From Cognatundibacterium rugosum (GTDB lineage Bacteria > Pseudomonadota > Gammaproteobacteria > Burkholderiales > Burkholderiaceae_D), in contig NZ_JACOGG010000007.1 of assembly GCF_014284365.1 (NCBI RefSeq), positions 62,001 through 126,000 of the forward strand: DNA of 64,000 bases, given 5' to 3'. The translations under genes were made by a program, and so were the position numbers. Below the pieces are notes generated by a model, which ran no database searches, was not told the DNA's origin, and was given only the letters and a program-made list of their open reading frames with translations. Below are positions 18,124 to 27,868 of this stretch, one piece after another; position 1 is the stretch's first letter, and every line of letters begins with the position of its first letter.

Positions 18124-18750
18124 GTCACTCTTCAAATTTACAATTGGTGAAAAAATCATTGAAAACCGATTATTGGGGTGGAATGTGCTTATTTTATCGT
18201 GCTGTCGCACTTATGATTGCATATTTTTGTCATAGAAACAAAATTACCAGACAGTTTGTTTGAATTTTTTCCACATGACAATTATTCCAGCGTATTTAAC
18301 GTGGGCAAACCCGGTTAATTCCAAGCGGTTTGCATGGGCGCCTCGCTTGCCTTATTCGCTGAATAGGGTAAAAGTGTACGCCAACCATCAACAAGTATGT
18401 CGCCCCCAGGCAGTCTGGATTGCACTTACCCAACAATTTCTACCTTTAAAATAGTGCAAAAAAAATATTTTCTTTTGCTCACGATGCCAGTTTAGCAAAA
18501 ATCCCAAAAAAAACGCCTATCGGGATGAATCCCAATTAAATCATTGCCTTAAAGCACTTATTGCACACCAAACATGGTCACAAAGACAAAATATTAGAAC
18601 CAGTGCCTCAAAATAATTTCCGCAATAACAATTGTTCACTTTCATTAATTGTCCTCAGCGCAGAGCTGCGCTACCATTGCACAAAAGGAACGACGCGAGC
18701 ATGATGCGGCAGTTCTGGCCAACCTACCTTCCATACCCTCATCATTCGCT
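18124..18750. other. Divergent EPS regulatory region (627 bp)
   Basis: No gene is seen between epsE (minus) and the glycosyltransferase at 18751 (plus). The stretch is AT-rich with A/T runs around 18456-18515. It must hold promoters for both directions. A possible sigma-54-type site is at 18336-18351. No convincing sigma-70 promoter could be assigned. A TTG at 18649 could extend the downstream gene by 34 codons. Confidence 0.5.
18336..18351 (+). promoter_or_regulatory. Possible sigma-54 (-24/-12) promoter element
   Basis: The sequence gggcgcctcgcttgcc carries GG and GC exactly ten bases apart and a TTGC box, as in the TGGCACG-N4-TTGC consensus. It lies 400 bp before the glycosyltransferase start, which implies a long leader. 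Single short matches like this can arise by chance. Confidence 0.25.
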
Positions 18751-19644
18751 ATGCAAAATATAACTACAGTCCCTTTGGTCATCATTGCCCCGGTACGCGA
18801 CGAGGCAGATTTGATACGGCTGACACTGGACTCAATGGTGGCGCAAACCGTGAGGCCAGCTGAATGGATCATCGTTGATGACGGCTCCAAAGACGATACG
18901 GCTGCAATTGTGAATGAATACGCGCAAAAATATCCGTTTATCCGCCTCGTACAAAGGCCTGACCGTGGCTTTCGCAAGGTGGGTGGGGGCGTAGTCGCTG
19001 CGTTTAAATTCGGCATTACCCAAATCCAGCATCAGGACTACCAATACATCGCTAAACTCGATGGTGACATGTCCTTTGGTCCCCGTTACCTGGAAAAAAT
19101 GTTTGCCGAGTTTGAGCACGATCCTCAACTGGCAGCGGTATCTGGCAAAGTGTTCCGTACTGAGCAAAATCAGCTTATAGAAGAAATCATCATTGATGAA
19201 CATGTGGCCGGGCAGTTCAAACTTTACCGGCGTACCGCGTTTGAAGAAATCGGTGGTTTTGTCGAAGAGGTGCTATGGGACGGCATCGATGTCCACACTG
19301 CCCGCATGAAAGGCTGGAATACCAAGAGCTTTTATGATGAAGATGCGATACTGATGCATCATCGGCTGATGGGCTCGTCCGATAAAAACGTGTACCGTGG
19401 CCGCCTGCGCTGGGGTCGTGGTATCTGGTTTATGGGTTATCACCCACTCTATGCGCTGGCTTCCGGCGTTTTCAGAATGCGTGAAAAGCCCTTTGTAATC
19501 GGTGGTCTCCTGATTATTGCGGGCTACCTGGGCTCAGCTTTACGTGGTGCACCACGCTACGACAATCCAGAGTTCCGGCGTCATTTGCATCAATGGCAGC
19601 TGTCGCAAATCAAGAATTTATTTTTTAAATCCAAAGCAAAATAA
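18751..19644 (+). CDS. Family 2 glycosyltransferase
   Basis: 298 residues from the ATG at 18751 (MQNITTV). An in-frame TTG at 18649 is possible but adds residues that do not look like the family. The GT-A core is clear: PVRDEADLIRLTLDSM, the nucleotide-binding VDDGSKDDT, the metal motif KLDGDMSFGP, and the WDGIDVHTARMKGW region. A short hydrophobic stretch near the C-terminus (GGLLIIAGYLGSAL) may touch the membrane. It lies 11 bp before the initiating phosphotransferase gene, so the two are probably one operon. Confidence 0.9.
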   Translation: MQNITTVPLVIIAPVRDEADLIRLTLDSMVAQTVRPAEWIIVDDGSKDDTAAIVNEYAQKYPFIRLVQRPDRGFRKVGGGVVAAFKFGITQIQHQDYQYIAKLDGDMSFGPRYLEKMFAEFEHDPQLAAVSGKVFRTEQNQLIEEIIIDEHVAGQFKLYRRTAFEEIGGFVEEVLWDGIDVHTARMKGWNTKSFYDEDAILMHHRLMGSSDKNVYRGRLRWGRGIWFMGYHPLYALASGVFRMREKPFVIGGLLIIAGYLGSALRGAPRYDNPEFRRHLHQWQLSQIKNLFFKSKAK

Positions 19645-19655
19645 TAACGGATTCT

Positions 19656-21074
19656 ATGTTCAGCCAATCGACCTCTGCTCATCACACGCAGCGTGCTCAT
19701 CTGCTGTCTGTCCTGACGGGAATTGCATTCAGCATCGTCATTTGCCTCACCCTGTTTTGCATCATACTGAATGTAGAAACCGCAGACGTAGAGGTATTCG
19801 GGGTACGCATTCTGATCGCGGCACTCAGCAGCATGATTGTTTTTTCCAGCCACAGCCTGCTCAACTCCTTGCAAGACCGCCGCGCCTACACCTTGTTTCC
19901 CAAGCTGACCTGGCGCTGGTTTATTGTATTCATGGTAGTTTTACTGACCGCCTATGTTGAAAAATCTTCAGAACAATTGTCGCGCAAGGTGATGTTGCTG
20001 TGGCTGTGCATCACACCTTTCGTGTTGATGACGACTGCATTATTGATCCGTTCTACTGCCGTTTTGTATTATTCCAATCCAGCCCGGCGACGCAAAGCAG
20101 TATTGATCTGGTCGAATTCAGCGTGTGCAGATCTGGTCGACTCACTCAGGCATTCACCTCTGGCCGCTGTGGATATTGTGGGTTTTTTTGACAATCGCAG
20201 CGAATCGCGCCCCCCAAGTGGCATAGAGCGGCTGGGCAATCTGGAAGATGCAATTGAATGGATAGTCGATCCTGAAACCGGCAAGGTCAAGGTCGATGTG
20301 GTCTTTATCGGCATGAATACCAAGGAACCACCGGAATTGGCTGAAGTCATAGAAATCCTGTTTGACAGTACGGCCACTACCTATTTTGTGCCTGAATCGT
20401 TAATCTTTGGCATGCCGGGCATACAGTTGCGCGAACTGGCAGGCAAGCCGGTGCTTGCGTCCGTCGAGACCCCGTTTATCGGTGTGACCGCATTGCCTAA
20501 ACGTCTGGTCGATTTTTTCGGCGCGTTGATTGGTCTGATTTTACTGTCACCCATCCTGTTATTTGTCGCACTTTGTGTCAAGCTGAGTTCACCAGGGCCA
20601 GTCTTATTTAAACAAAAACGCTATGGCATCGCCGGCAAAGCGATCAGTGTTTATAAATTCCGCTCGATGAAAATGGCAAGTAAGGATGCGCCGGTGATAC
20701 AAGCTACCATCGGTGACCCGCGTGTCACCCGCTTTGGCAGTTTCATCCGCAAAACCTCGATCGATGAATTGCCACAACTGTTCAATGTACTCAAAGGTGA
20801 TATGAGTCTGGTCGGTCCACGTCCACATGCAGTCGCGCACAATGAGTTATATCGCAAACTGGTGACTGGCTATATGTTCCGCCATAAAGTCAAACCCGGC
20901 ATTACCGGATGGGCGCAGGTCAATGGCTTGCGCGGTGAGACAGATACGCTGGAAAAAATGCAGGCCAGGGTAGATTACGATCTCTACTATATGCAGCACT
21001 GGTCAATCTGGCTGGATTTTGTGATTATCTGGCGTACCGTCAAAGTGCTGTTCGGCGACAAAAACGCGTATTAA
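19656..21074 (+). CDS. Undecaprenyl-phosphate sugar phosphotransferase (WcaJ/EpsB type)
   Basis: 472 residues. It starts EPS repeat-unit synthesis by transferring a hexose-1-phosphate, usually glucose or galactose, onto undecaprenyl phosphate. The N-terminal half has about four membrane helices and a Rossmann-like CoA-binding type domain. The C-terminal bacterial sugar transferase domain starts at [18 protein letters not shown] and contains [47 protein letters not shown] and [12 protein letters not shown]. Those are the full set of family motifs. Confidence 0.95.
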   Translation: MFSQSTSAHHTQRAHLLSVLTGIAFSIVICLTLFCIILNVETADVEVFGVRILIAALSSMIVFSSHSLLNSLQDRRAYTLFPKLTWRWFIVFMVVLLTAYVEKSSEQLSRKVMLLWLCITPFVLMTTALLIRSTAVLYYSNPARRRKAVLIWSNSACADLVDSLRHSPLAAVDIVGFFDNRSESRPPSGIERLGNLEDAIEWIVDPETGKVKVDVVFIGMNTKEPPELAEVIEILFDSTATTYFVPESLIFGMPGIQLRELAGKPVLASVETPFIGVTALPKRLVDFFGALIGLILLSPILLFVALCVKLSSPGPVLFKQKRYGIAGKAISVYKFRSMKMASKDAPVIQATIGDPRVTRFGSFIRKTSIDELPQLFNVLKGDMSLVGPRPHAVAHNELYRKLVTGYMFRHKVKPGITGWAQVNGLRGETDTLEKMQARVDYDLYYMQHWSIWLDFVIIWRTVKVLFGDKNAY

Positions 21075-21130
21075 TTTCTCCAAAGCTGAGTCATCTGAGT
21101 CCTTTTTGTCGTGTTCAACGATTGCAGGAC

Positions 21131-22180
21131 TCAGGATTGACGCCAGGCTTTCAATTTCGAGCCCAAGGCGGAATCACGCAGATAACGCTTACCGCGCCAC
21201 AAGCTGCCATGTACTTTTGCCAGCAAGGCCGGGCGTGACACAGCGCCTTCACACAATTCAGTAAAACCAGTGGCAAAACGCTGCTTATAGGCTTGCTCAC
21301 CGCGCCCCAGATCAATCAGAGTAAGGCCCTCAGCCGCGCCGAATTCAGCGCAACGTGCGAGCAATATCAAGCCCGGTGAATACTCACCAAACTGCGTGTC
21401 ATACCAAGGGAACCAGTAATGCAGGGTCGTAGCGCTGCGCATGCCAAAATGCGCGGCTACCAGTTTGTCACCTGCATACAGGACAGACAATACCCCCGAA
21501 AAATCATTCCCACGCTGAGCCTGTATCCCCTCCATCAATTGCCGTATCCAACCGATGGCGAAGATGTCAGCTTGCGGACCCAGCGTGCGTATGAATTGTT
21601 GCGACTTCCCATTCAGCAGCGCCTGAAAATCTGCGGCATCCACAGAACTGAATTCGAATCGCACTTCGCCCACACGCTGACCTAATTTGCGGGCATTGGT
21701 TTCTACCTTCTTTAACAGGCTGGCTTCGCGACTGGCAGCCAGCTTTGCAGCATAGGCAGCATAGCCACCGTCCAGATTCAGGCACAGCGAACGGCTGCCG
21801 GTCCAGGCATGGCTGGCAAATTCCTGCATAACGGCAGGCACATGATCGAACGCCAGATACGATTTGCCCATCGCCTTGAGCAGATCGGCCATAGGGAAAG
21901 TCAGTTCAGGCGCATGTAATACACCTTGATAATCGCTAAGACCTTCACCGATAAAATTGAGCGTTTGACCTGGGAGCTGATGGTAGGGAAACAAGCCCGC
22001 GACCTGCCCCGCATCTTCCATCACCAGCAAACGGGCGTCGCCACGCTGCTGCGCCACCAGCTGGGAAAAACGCGGGTGAAAATAAGGACTGTCATAGACG
22101 GCTGCCGTCTGCTGCAGACGATGCCAGCTTGAAATTAAGCCTGCGTCCAGCTCGGAAAAACTAATTATGCTGAATTTCAT
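21131..22180 (-). CDS. FemAB/GNAT-fold acyltransferase-like protein (acetyltransferase_6 type)
   Basis: About 349 residues from the ATG at 22180, which overlaps the end of the upstream yihY gene by 20 bases. A start eight codons earlier is equally possible. The segment ending WFPWYDTQFGEYSPGLILL, followed by GLTLIDLGRGEQAYKQRF, is typical of the GNAT-like domain found in EPS loci of Burkholderiales. In such loci these proteins are thought to modify polysaccharide or cell-surface precursors. The acyl group and acceptor are unknown. It lies convergent to the phosphotransferase gene and is probably translated with yihY. Confidence 0.75.
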   Translation of the reverse strand: MKFSIISFSELDAGLISSWHRLQQTAAVYDSPYFHPRFSQLVAQQRGDARLLVMEDAGQVAGLFPYHQLPGQTLNFIGEGLSDYQGVLHAPELTFPMADLLKAMGKSYLAFDHVPAVMQEFASHAWTGSRSLCLNLDGGYAAYAAKLAASREASLLKKVETNARKLGQRVGEVRFEFSSVDAADFQALLNGKSQQFIRTLGPQADIFAIGWIRQLMEGIQAQRGNDFSGVLSVLYAGDKLVAAHFGMRSATTLHYWFPWYDTQFGEYSPGLILLARCAEFGAAEGLTLIDLGRGEQAYKQRFATGFTELCEGAVSRPALLAKVHGSLWRGKRYLRDSALGSKLKAWRQS

Positions 22181-23444
22181 TGCCGTTTTCGCTGCTGTCT
22201 TCATTATTCAGAAAATACTGCTGCAAGCTCGTTTGCAAGCCTGTTTCTATCTGGCTCTCAACCAGGGCAGACAAGCGACTACCCTGCACCGGCGCATACA
22301 CAAATACACGATAGACATCGGCGATACGCAATTCAGCCGGGTTTATAGTCAGCACCCAGTATTCTTGCTGATTACGCTCGGACCGCCAGCGCCGCCTGGC
22401 CGGTTCGGGAACTTGCTCAGGCATCACCTTAGCGACCCATTTCAGCTCAGCCATACGCTGTAGTAAATCCTCAATTTCATCAAGACCAAACCAGGTAAAG
22501 GTACGAATCTGGGCGATACTGACACTGGATAGTCGACCTTCCTGCCGCGCGCGAACCAGGACGCCAAGTATGCGCACCGCATCATCAAAGCGGCTGCCCG
22601 GTGTAGGCACATGCCACCAGCGTTCAAAACGCACCACCGGCAAAGCCGCAGCGATCACTGCCCCGACCAAGGTAATCAGCCAGGACAAATAAATCCAGAC
22701 CAGAAAAATCGGTATCGCTGCCAAAGCGCCATACACAATGGTATACGTCGGAAAATGCGTGACAAACTGGGCAAACCCGCGTTTAGCTACCTCAAATGCA
22801 AGCGCTGCCACCAGGCCACCCCAGGCGGCATCCTGCCAGGCTACCGGGCGGTTCGGCACTGCGGTATAGAGCAAGGTGTACGCACCCGTGGTGAACAGAA
22901 TGGACACCAAAGTATAAAAAACAGCGCCGACCAGCGGCACAACATTGACTACGCCACTAGTCGCCGTGAACAAGTAAGAGGTTGTAGAGATAGAGACGCC
23001 GATCAGCAAGGGCCCCAGCGTAACGATGGCCCAGTACACTAACACCCGCTGCACCACCGGGCGTGACCGCTTGACTTGCCAGATCTGATTAAAAGCGCGG
23101 TCTATCATCGCCATCGTCGCGAATGCAGTGAGCATCAACGCCACACCACCTACCGCAGACAAGCGGGTGGCCTTGGTCGCGAACTGGGTCAGATAACCAA
23201 GTATGGTGTTGGCTATTCCCTTAGGCATCAGGTTCTGCACAAAATACGCTTCCAGTGAGGTACGGAAGGTATTGAACAAAGGGAAGGCAGTAAAAATCGC
23301 GAGTGCCACCGTCAGGATAGGCACCAGCGCCAGTACCGTAGTGAATGTGAGACTACCCGCAACTTGCGGAAGTCGCCCTTCCTGCAACCTGCGTAATGCG
23401 AATTGAATGAGATTACGAATTTGTTGCCAGGTCATACCGCGCAT
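22161..23444 (-). CDS. YihY/virulence factor BrkB family inner-membrane protein
   Basis: 427 residues. The first 270 form the YihY membrane domain with six predicted helices, starting after a LRRLQEGRLPQVAGSLTFTT segment that is typical of the family, and including SWLITLVGAVIAAALP. The remaining 150 residues form a soluble tail with helix-turn-helix-like character, common in the betaproteobacterial members. The family was once misassigned as ribonuclease BN; its function is not settled. It overlaps the FemAB-like gene downstream. Confidence 0.88.
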   Translation of the reverse strand: MRGMTWQQIRNLIQFALRRLQEGRLPQVAGSLTFTTVLALVPILTVALAIFTAFPLFNTFRTSLEAYFVQNLMPKGIANTILGYLTQFATKATRLSAVGGVALMLTAFATMAMIDRAFNQIWQVKRSRPVVQRVLVYWAIVTLGPLLIGVSISTTSYLFTATSGVVNVVPLVGAVFYTLVSILFTTGAYTLLYTAVPNRPVAWQDAAWGGLVAALAFEVAKRGFAQFVTHFPTYTIVYGALAAIPIFLVWIYLSWLITLVGAVIAAALPVVRFERWWHVPTPGSRFDDAVRILGVLVRARQEGRLSSVSIAQIRTFTWFGLDEIEDLLQRMAELKWVAKVMPEQVPEPARRRWRSERNQQEYWVLTINPAELRIADVYRVFVYAPVQGSRLSALVESQIETGLQTSLQQYFLNNEDSSENGNEIQHN

Positions 23445-23588
23445 AACTGCCTAATTAAATTTCACCAGACTCTATTTTAATGAGTTTAATGAGATTGCAA
23501 GCATAAAGCTTCATAATATAGGCCGTATGCGAAATTGATACCACGGTGAGCCACACTTCACAAGCATACTGAGAACCGAGATTTTTAA

Positions 23589-24614
<1,026 letters not shown>

Positions 24615-24622
<8 letters not shown>

Positions 24623-26018
24623 TTTTCTAAGCGCCTGTCGCCTGTGCGTGGGCCACGCGAATGTGCTGACCGCGGAGCAGGACAAGACGCCTTACGAAAC
24701 TGAGTGGCGACGCCGGGTACAAGGCAAGGCGCTGGCTGTCATCCGGCCCGGCAATACGAACGAAGTCGCAGCTATCGTCGCGCTGTGTCTTGCGCATCGG
24801 GTACCTATCGTGCCGCAAGGTGGCAATACCGGACTGGTGATCGGCTCTATCCCAGATCAGCAAGGGCGTGCCATCATTTTATCCTTGCGGCGTATGACGC
24901 AGATACGTGCTGTCGATGCGGGTAATTTCACACTTGTTGCGGAAGCTGGCTGCACCCTGGCGCAGGTACAACAGGCGGCTGACGCCGCAGGTCTGTTATT
25001 TCCGCTGTCGCTGGCTTCCGAAGGAAGTTGCACGATAGGCGGGAATCTGGCCTCGAATGCAGGCGGTACAGCCGTACTACGCTATGGCAATGCGCGTGAA
25101 CTCTGTCTGGGTCTGGAAGTGGTCTGCGCGAATGGGCAAATCTGGCACGGGCTTAGCGGTCTCAGAAAAGATAACACCGGCTACGATTTGCGTCAGCTGT
25201 ATATAGGCTCGGAGGGAACGCTGGGCATCATCACCGCTGCAGTCCTGAAGCTCTACCCCAAACCAGCAGCGCAAAAAACAGCCTGGCTCGCACTCGAATC
25301 CCCTCAGCAAGCCTTGCAGATCTTACGTGCGGCAAGCCAGGCGCTGGGCGCCATGCTGACCACGTTTGAACTGATGGCTGATATCTGCCTGCAGTTAGTT
25401 CTACAACATATACCAGGCAGTACCCCACCGTTGGCACAGCCTGCGCCCTATTATATTTTGCTGGAACTATCGGATCAGGAATCTGAACAACATGCCAACG
25501 TAGCGATGGAACAGCTGTTACAGCACTTGTTCGAGGCTGGACTGATCAGCGATGCCGTCATTGCCGTATCATTGCAACAGGCACGCCAATTGTGGTCATT
25601 ACGTGAAAACATCTCGATGGCGCAAGCGGCCAAAGGTAAAAACCTCAAGCATGATATTTCCGTTCCGATTTCCGCTATCCCAGCTTTTATTACTCAAACC
25701 AATGCTTTGCTACAGCAGCACTTTCCAGCTTGTCAGGTAGTATGCTTCGGGCATATGGGCGACGGCAATTTGCATTACAACGTGTCACCACCAAGCGACA
25801 ATCAAGACGCTTTTTTTGCCGCAGAAAAACAAATCACGACGCTGGTACACGATCAGGTGCAGTTATTCCACGGTTCTATCTCCGCAGAACACGGTATCGG
25901 TGCCATGAAGCGCGCTGATCTGGCAAAATATACCAGTCCCACCGACATGCTTTTAATGCGTACGATTAAGCAAGCTCTTGACCCACTCGATATCATGAAT
26001 CCGGGCAAAATACTGTAA
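24615..26018 (+). CDS. FAD-binding 2-hydroxyacid dehydrogenase, GlcD/D2HGDH type
   Basis: 467 residues from the ATG at 24615 (MDDFLSAC). The PCMH-type FAD domain is at about 38-215, with the pyrophosphate loop IVPQGGNTGLVIGS and CTIGGNLASNAGG. The C-terminal FAD-linked oxidase domain holds FGHMGDGNLHYNV and SAEHGIGAMKR, both part of the metal and substrate site. Relatives oxidise D-lactate, D-2-hydroxyglutarate or glycolate. The exact substrate cannot be chosen from sequence. It follows DUF2069 with an eight-base overlap. Confidence 0.88.
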
Positions 26019-26053
26019 CAGTGTTGCGGGCTTGCAGAACAGGGAGTCAACTC

Positions 26054-26518
26054 ATGCATACCATCTACACTGTCCACGCCACGACGCTAGTCAGCTTGAT
26101 GCTGCTGTTAAACGCAGCCCCAGCCCATGCCGAGACCTATCGCTGCATCAGTCAGGGGCAAACCGTTTATCAGGAAACACCCTGCCGTCAGGATCAGCAG
26201 GCAGCAGGAACCGTGCAGCCGGCCTCCCAGCCAACGAGTCAAGACAGCGCTGCGGCACGTACCCGGCTCAAACAGCAACAGGAAGAATTACGCCGTATCG
26301 ATCAGCAGCGCCAGCACGAAACGGAACTGGCGGCAAAACAACAGCGCCACATAGCCGCAAAAGCAGAACGACAAAAACTAGCCTGTGATAAAGCCAGCCT
26401 GCAACTGCGCTGGGCAAAAGAAGACCTACGCCAGGCGACGCCTGTTAAAGAAGCGAAGGCCAGACAAAAACTCAAACGTCAGCAAGAAAAAACCAACCTG
26501 GCTTGCGCTCAGCACTAA
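26054..26518 (+). CDS. Secreted DUF4124 protein
   Basis: 154 residues from the ATG at 26054, which has a GGGAG Shine-Dalgarno and gives a good signal peptide (LVSLMLLLNAAPAHA before ETYRC). Residues after cleavage match the DUF4124 pattern: ETYRCISQGQTVYQETPC. The rest is a Gln/Arg/Lys-rich coiled coil with two late cysteines. It should be periplasmic. The function of the family is not known. Confidence 0.82.
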   Translation: MHTIYTVHATTLVSLMLLLNAAPAHAETYRCISQGQTVYQETPCRQDQQAAGTVQPASQPTSQDSAAARTRLKQQQEELRRIDQQRQHETELAAKQQRHIAAKAERQKLACDKASLQLRWAKEDLRQATPVKEAKARQKLKRQQEKTNLACAQH

Positions 26519-26614
26519 GCCGTGTACGCTCTGCAAGTTGCGCGCAGTTTCGGCATAATAGCTGGCAGGAAAGAGCACTCCGCTCTCGCTACTCCAGAAA
26601 GAAAGCCCCTGCCC

Positions 26615-27730
26615 ATGAGTCTGCTATTCACTCCAACTCAATTAGGAACACTCAAGCTCAACAACCGCATTGTGATTGCCCCCATGTGCCAGTATTCAGC
26701 ACAGAACGGCATCATCAGTGACTGGCATCTGATTCATTTAGGCAGTCTCGCGCTGTCCGGCGCTGGCTTGCTGATTATCGAGGCGACTGCTGTCGAACCG
26801 GATGGGCGGATTTCACCGGCCGATGTGGGCTTATGGTCAGATGAAACCGAAGCTGCCCTAGGCAACGTATTGCAAGCGGTGCGCCGTTATTCCAACATGC
26901 CTGTTGCAATTCAGCTGGCGCATGCCGGGCGCAAAGCTTCGAGCCAAGTTCCGTGGGAAGGTGGTCAATTACTACAACCGCAAAATGGCGGCTGGTCAAC
27001 CTGGTCGGCCTCTGCCATTCCGCATGGCGCGACTGAGACACCGCCAGTTGCGCTGGATGCGGCTGGCATCGCACGTGTGAAACGCGCCTTTGTCGATGCA
27101 GCAATACGCGCCCATCGCCTGGGCATAGACAGCATAGAACTGCATGCTGCCCACGGTTATCTGATGCATCAGTTTTTATCGCCCTTATCCAATCAGCGTG
27201 AAGATGAGTACGGCGGCAGTCTGGAAAACCGCATGCGCTTGCCTTTGGAAATTGTCGATGCGGTCAAAGCTGCGCTGCCAGCGGACTATCCGGTCGGTAT
27301 CAGAATTTCTGCCAGCGACTGGGTGGACGGTGGCTGGGATCTGGCGCAAAGTATCGTTCTGGCGCAAGTGCTGGAACAACGCGGCTGCGCCTTTATTCAT
27401 GTATCCAGCGGTGGTTTGTCGCCACGCCAGCAAATCCCGCTGAAACCCGGCTATCAGGTACATTTTGCTGCGGCGATTAAAGCTGCACTCAGCCACTTAC
27501 CCGTCATCGCGGTTGGTCTGATTACTGAGCCTGAACATGCGGAACAAATCCTGCAAGATCAGCAGGCTGACCTGATCGCGATCGCACGCGGCATCCTGTA
27601 TGACCCGCACTGGCCATGGCATGCCGCTGCCAAACTGGGCGGCACCGTTGAGGCACCGCCACAATACTGGCGTTCACAGCCGCGTGATCAGAAAGCCTTG
27701 TTTGGTGAAACCCGCATCGGCGGACGTTAA
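26615..27730 (+). CDS. NADH:flavin oxidoreductase, old yellow enzyme family (YqjM/XenA type)
   Basis: 371 residues from the ATG at 26615. FMN TIM barrel that reduces activated C=C bonds of enones and nitro compounds. C25 in APMCQYSAQNG is the redox-tuning cysteine of the YqjM/XenA class, and the substrate-binding pair is in ELHAAHGYL. FMN phosphate binding is suggested by AVGLITEP and LIAIARGILYDPHWPWHA. The gene stands alone and ends at a strong hairpin. It may detoxify electrophiles, but there is no operon context to narrow this. Confidence 0.92.
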   Translation: MSLLFTPTQLGTLKLNNRIVIAPMCQYSAQNGIISDWHLIHLGSLALSGAGLLIIEATAVEPDGRISPADVGLWSDETEAALGNVLQAVRRYSNMPVAIQLAHAGRKASSQVPWEGGQLLQPQNGGWSTWSASAIPHGATETPPVALDAAGIARVKRAFVDAAIRAHRLGIDSIELHAAHGYLMHQFLSPLSNQREDEYGGSLENRMRLPLEIVDAVKAALPADYPVGIRISASDWVDGGWDLAQSIVLAQVLEQRGCAFIHVSSGGLSPRQQIPLKPGYQVHFAAAIKAALSHLPVIAVGLITEPEHAEQILQDQQADLIAIARGILYDPHWPWHAAAKLGGTVEAPPQYWRSQPRDQKALFGETRIGGR

Positions 27731-27763
27731 CCCGGAACACAAAACCACAGCGACGAGCTAAGC

Positions 27764-27800
27764 AAAAGCGGACACCACATGGTATCCGCTTTTTGTTTTT
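27764..27800. terminator. Bidirectional terminator
   Basis: Stem aaaagcggacacc/ggtatccgctttt with one mismatch and a four-base loop, followed by tttgttttt. It ends the old yellow enzyme mRNA and can also serve the convergent minus-strand gene at 27869. Confidence 0.85.
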
Positions 27801-27868
27801 GCCTGAAATCTTGAACCTGAAAAAAACTGCTGACTGACCTGAACACAGGAAGATCAGCAGCTACTGCA

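Noticed and set aside
21095-21134. Nine-bp inverted repeat ctgagtcct/aggactcag at the end of the WcaJ-type gene
   Set aside because: The loop is 22 bases and no T run follows, so it is not a convincing terminator or site.
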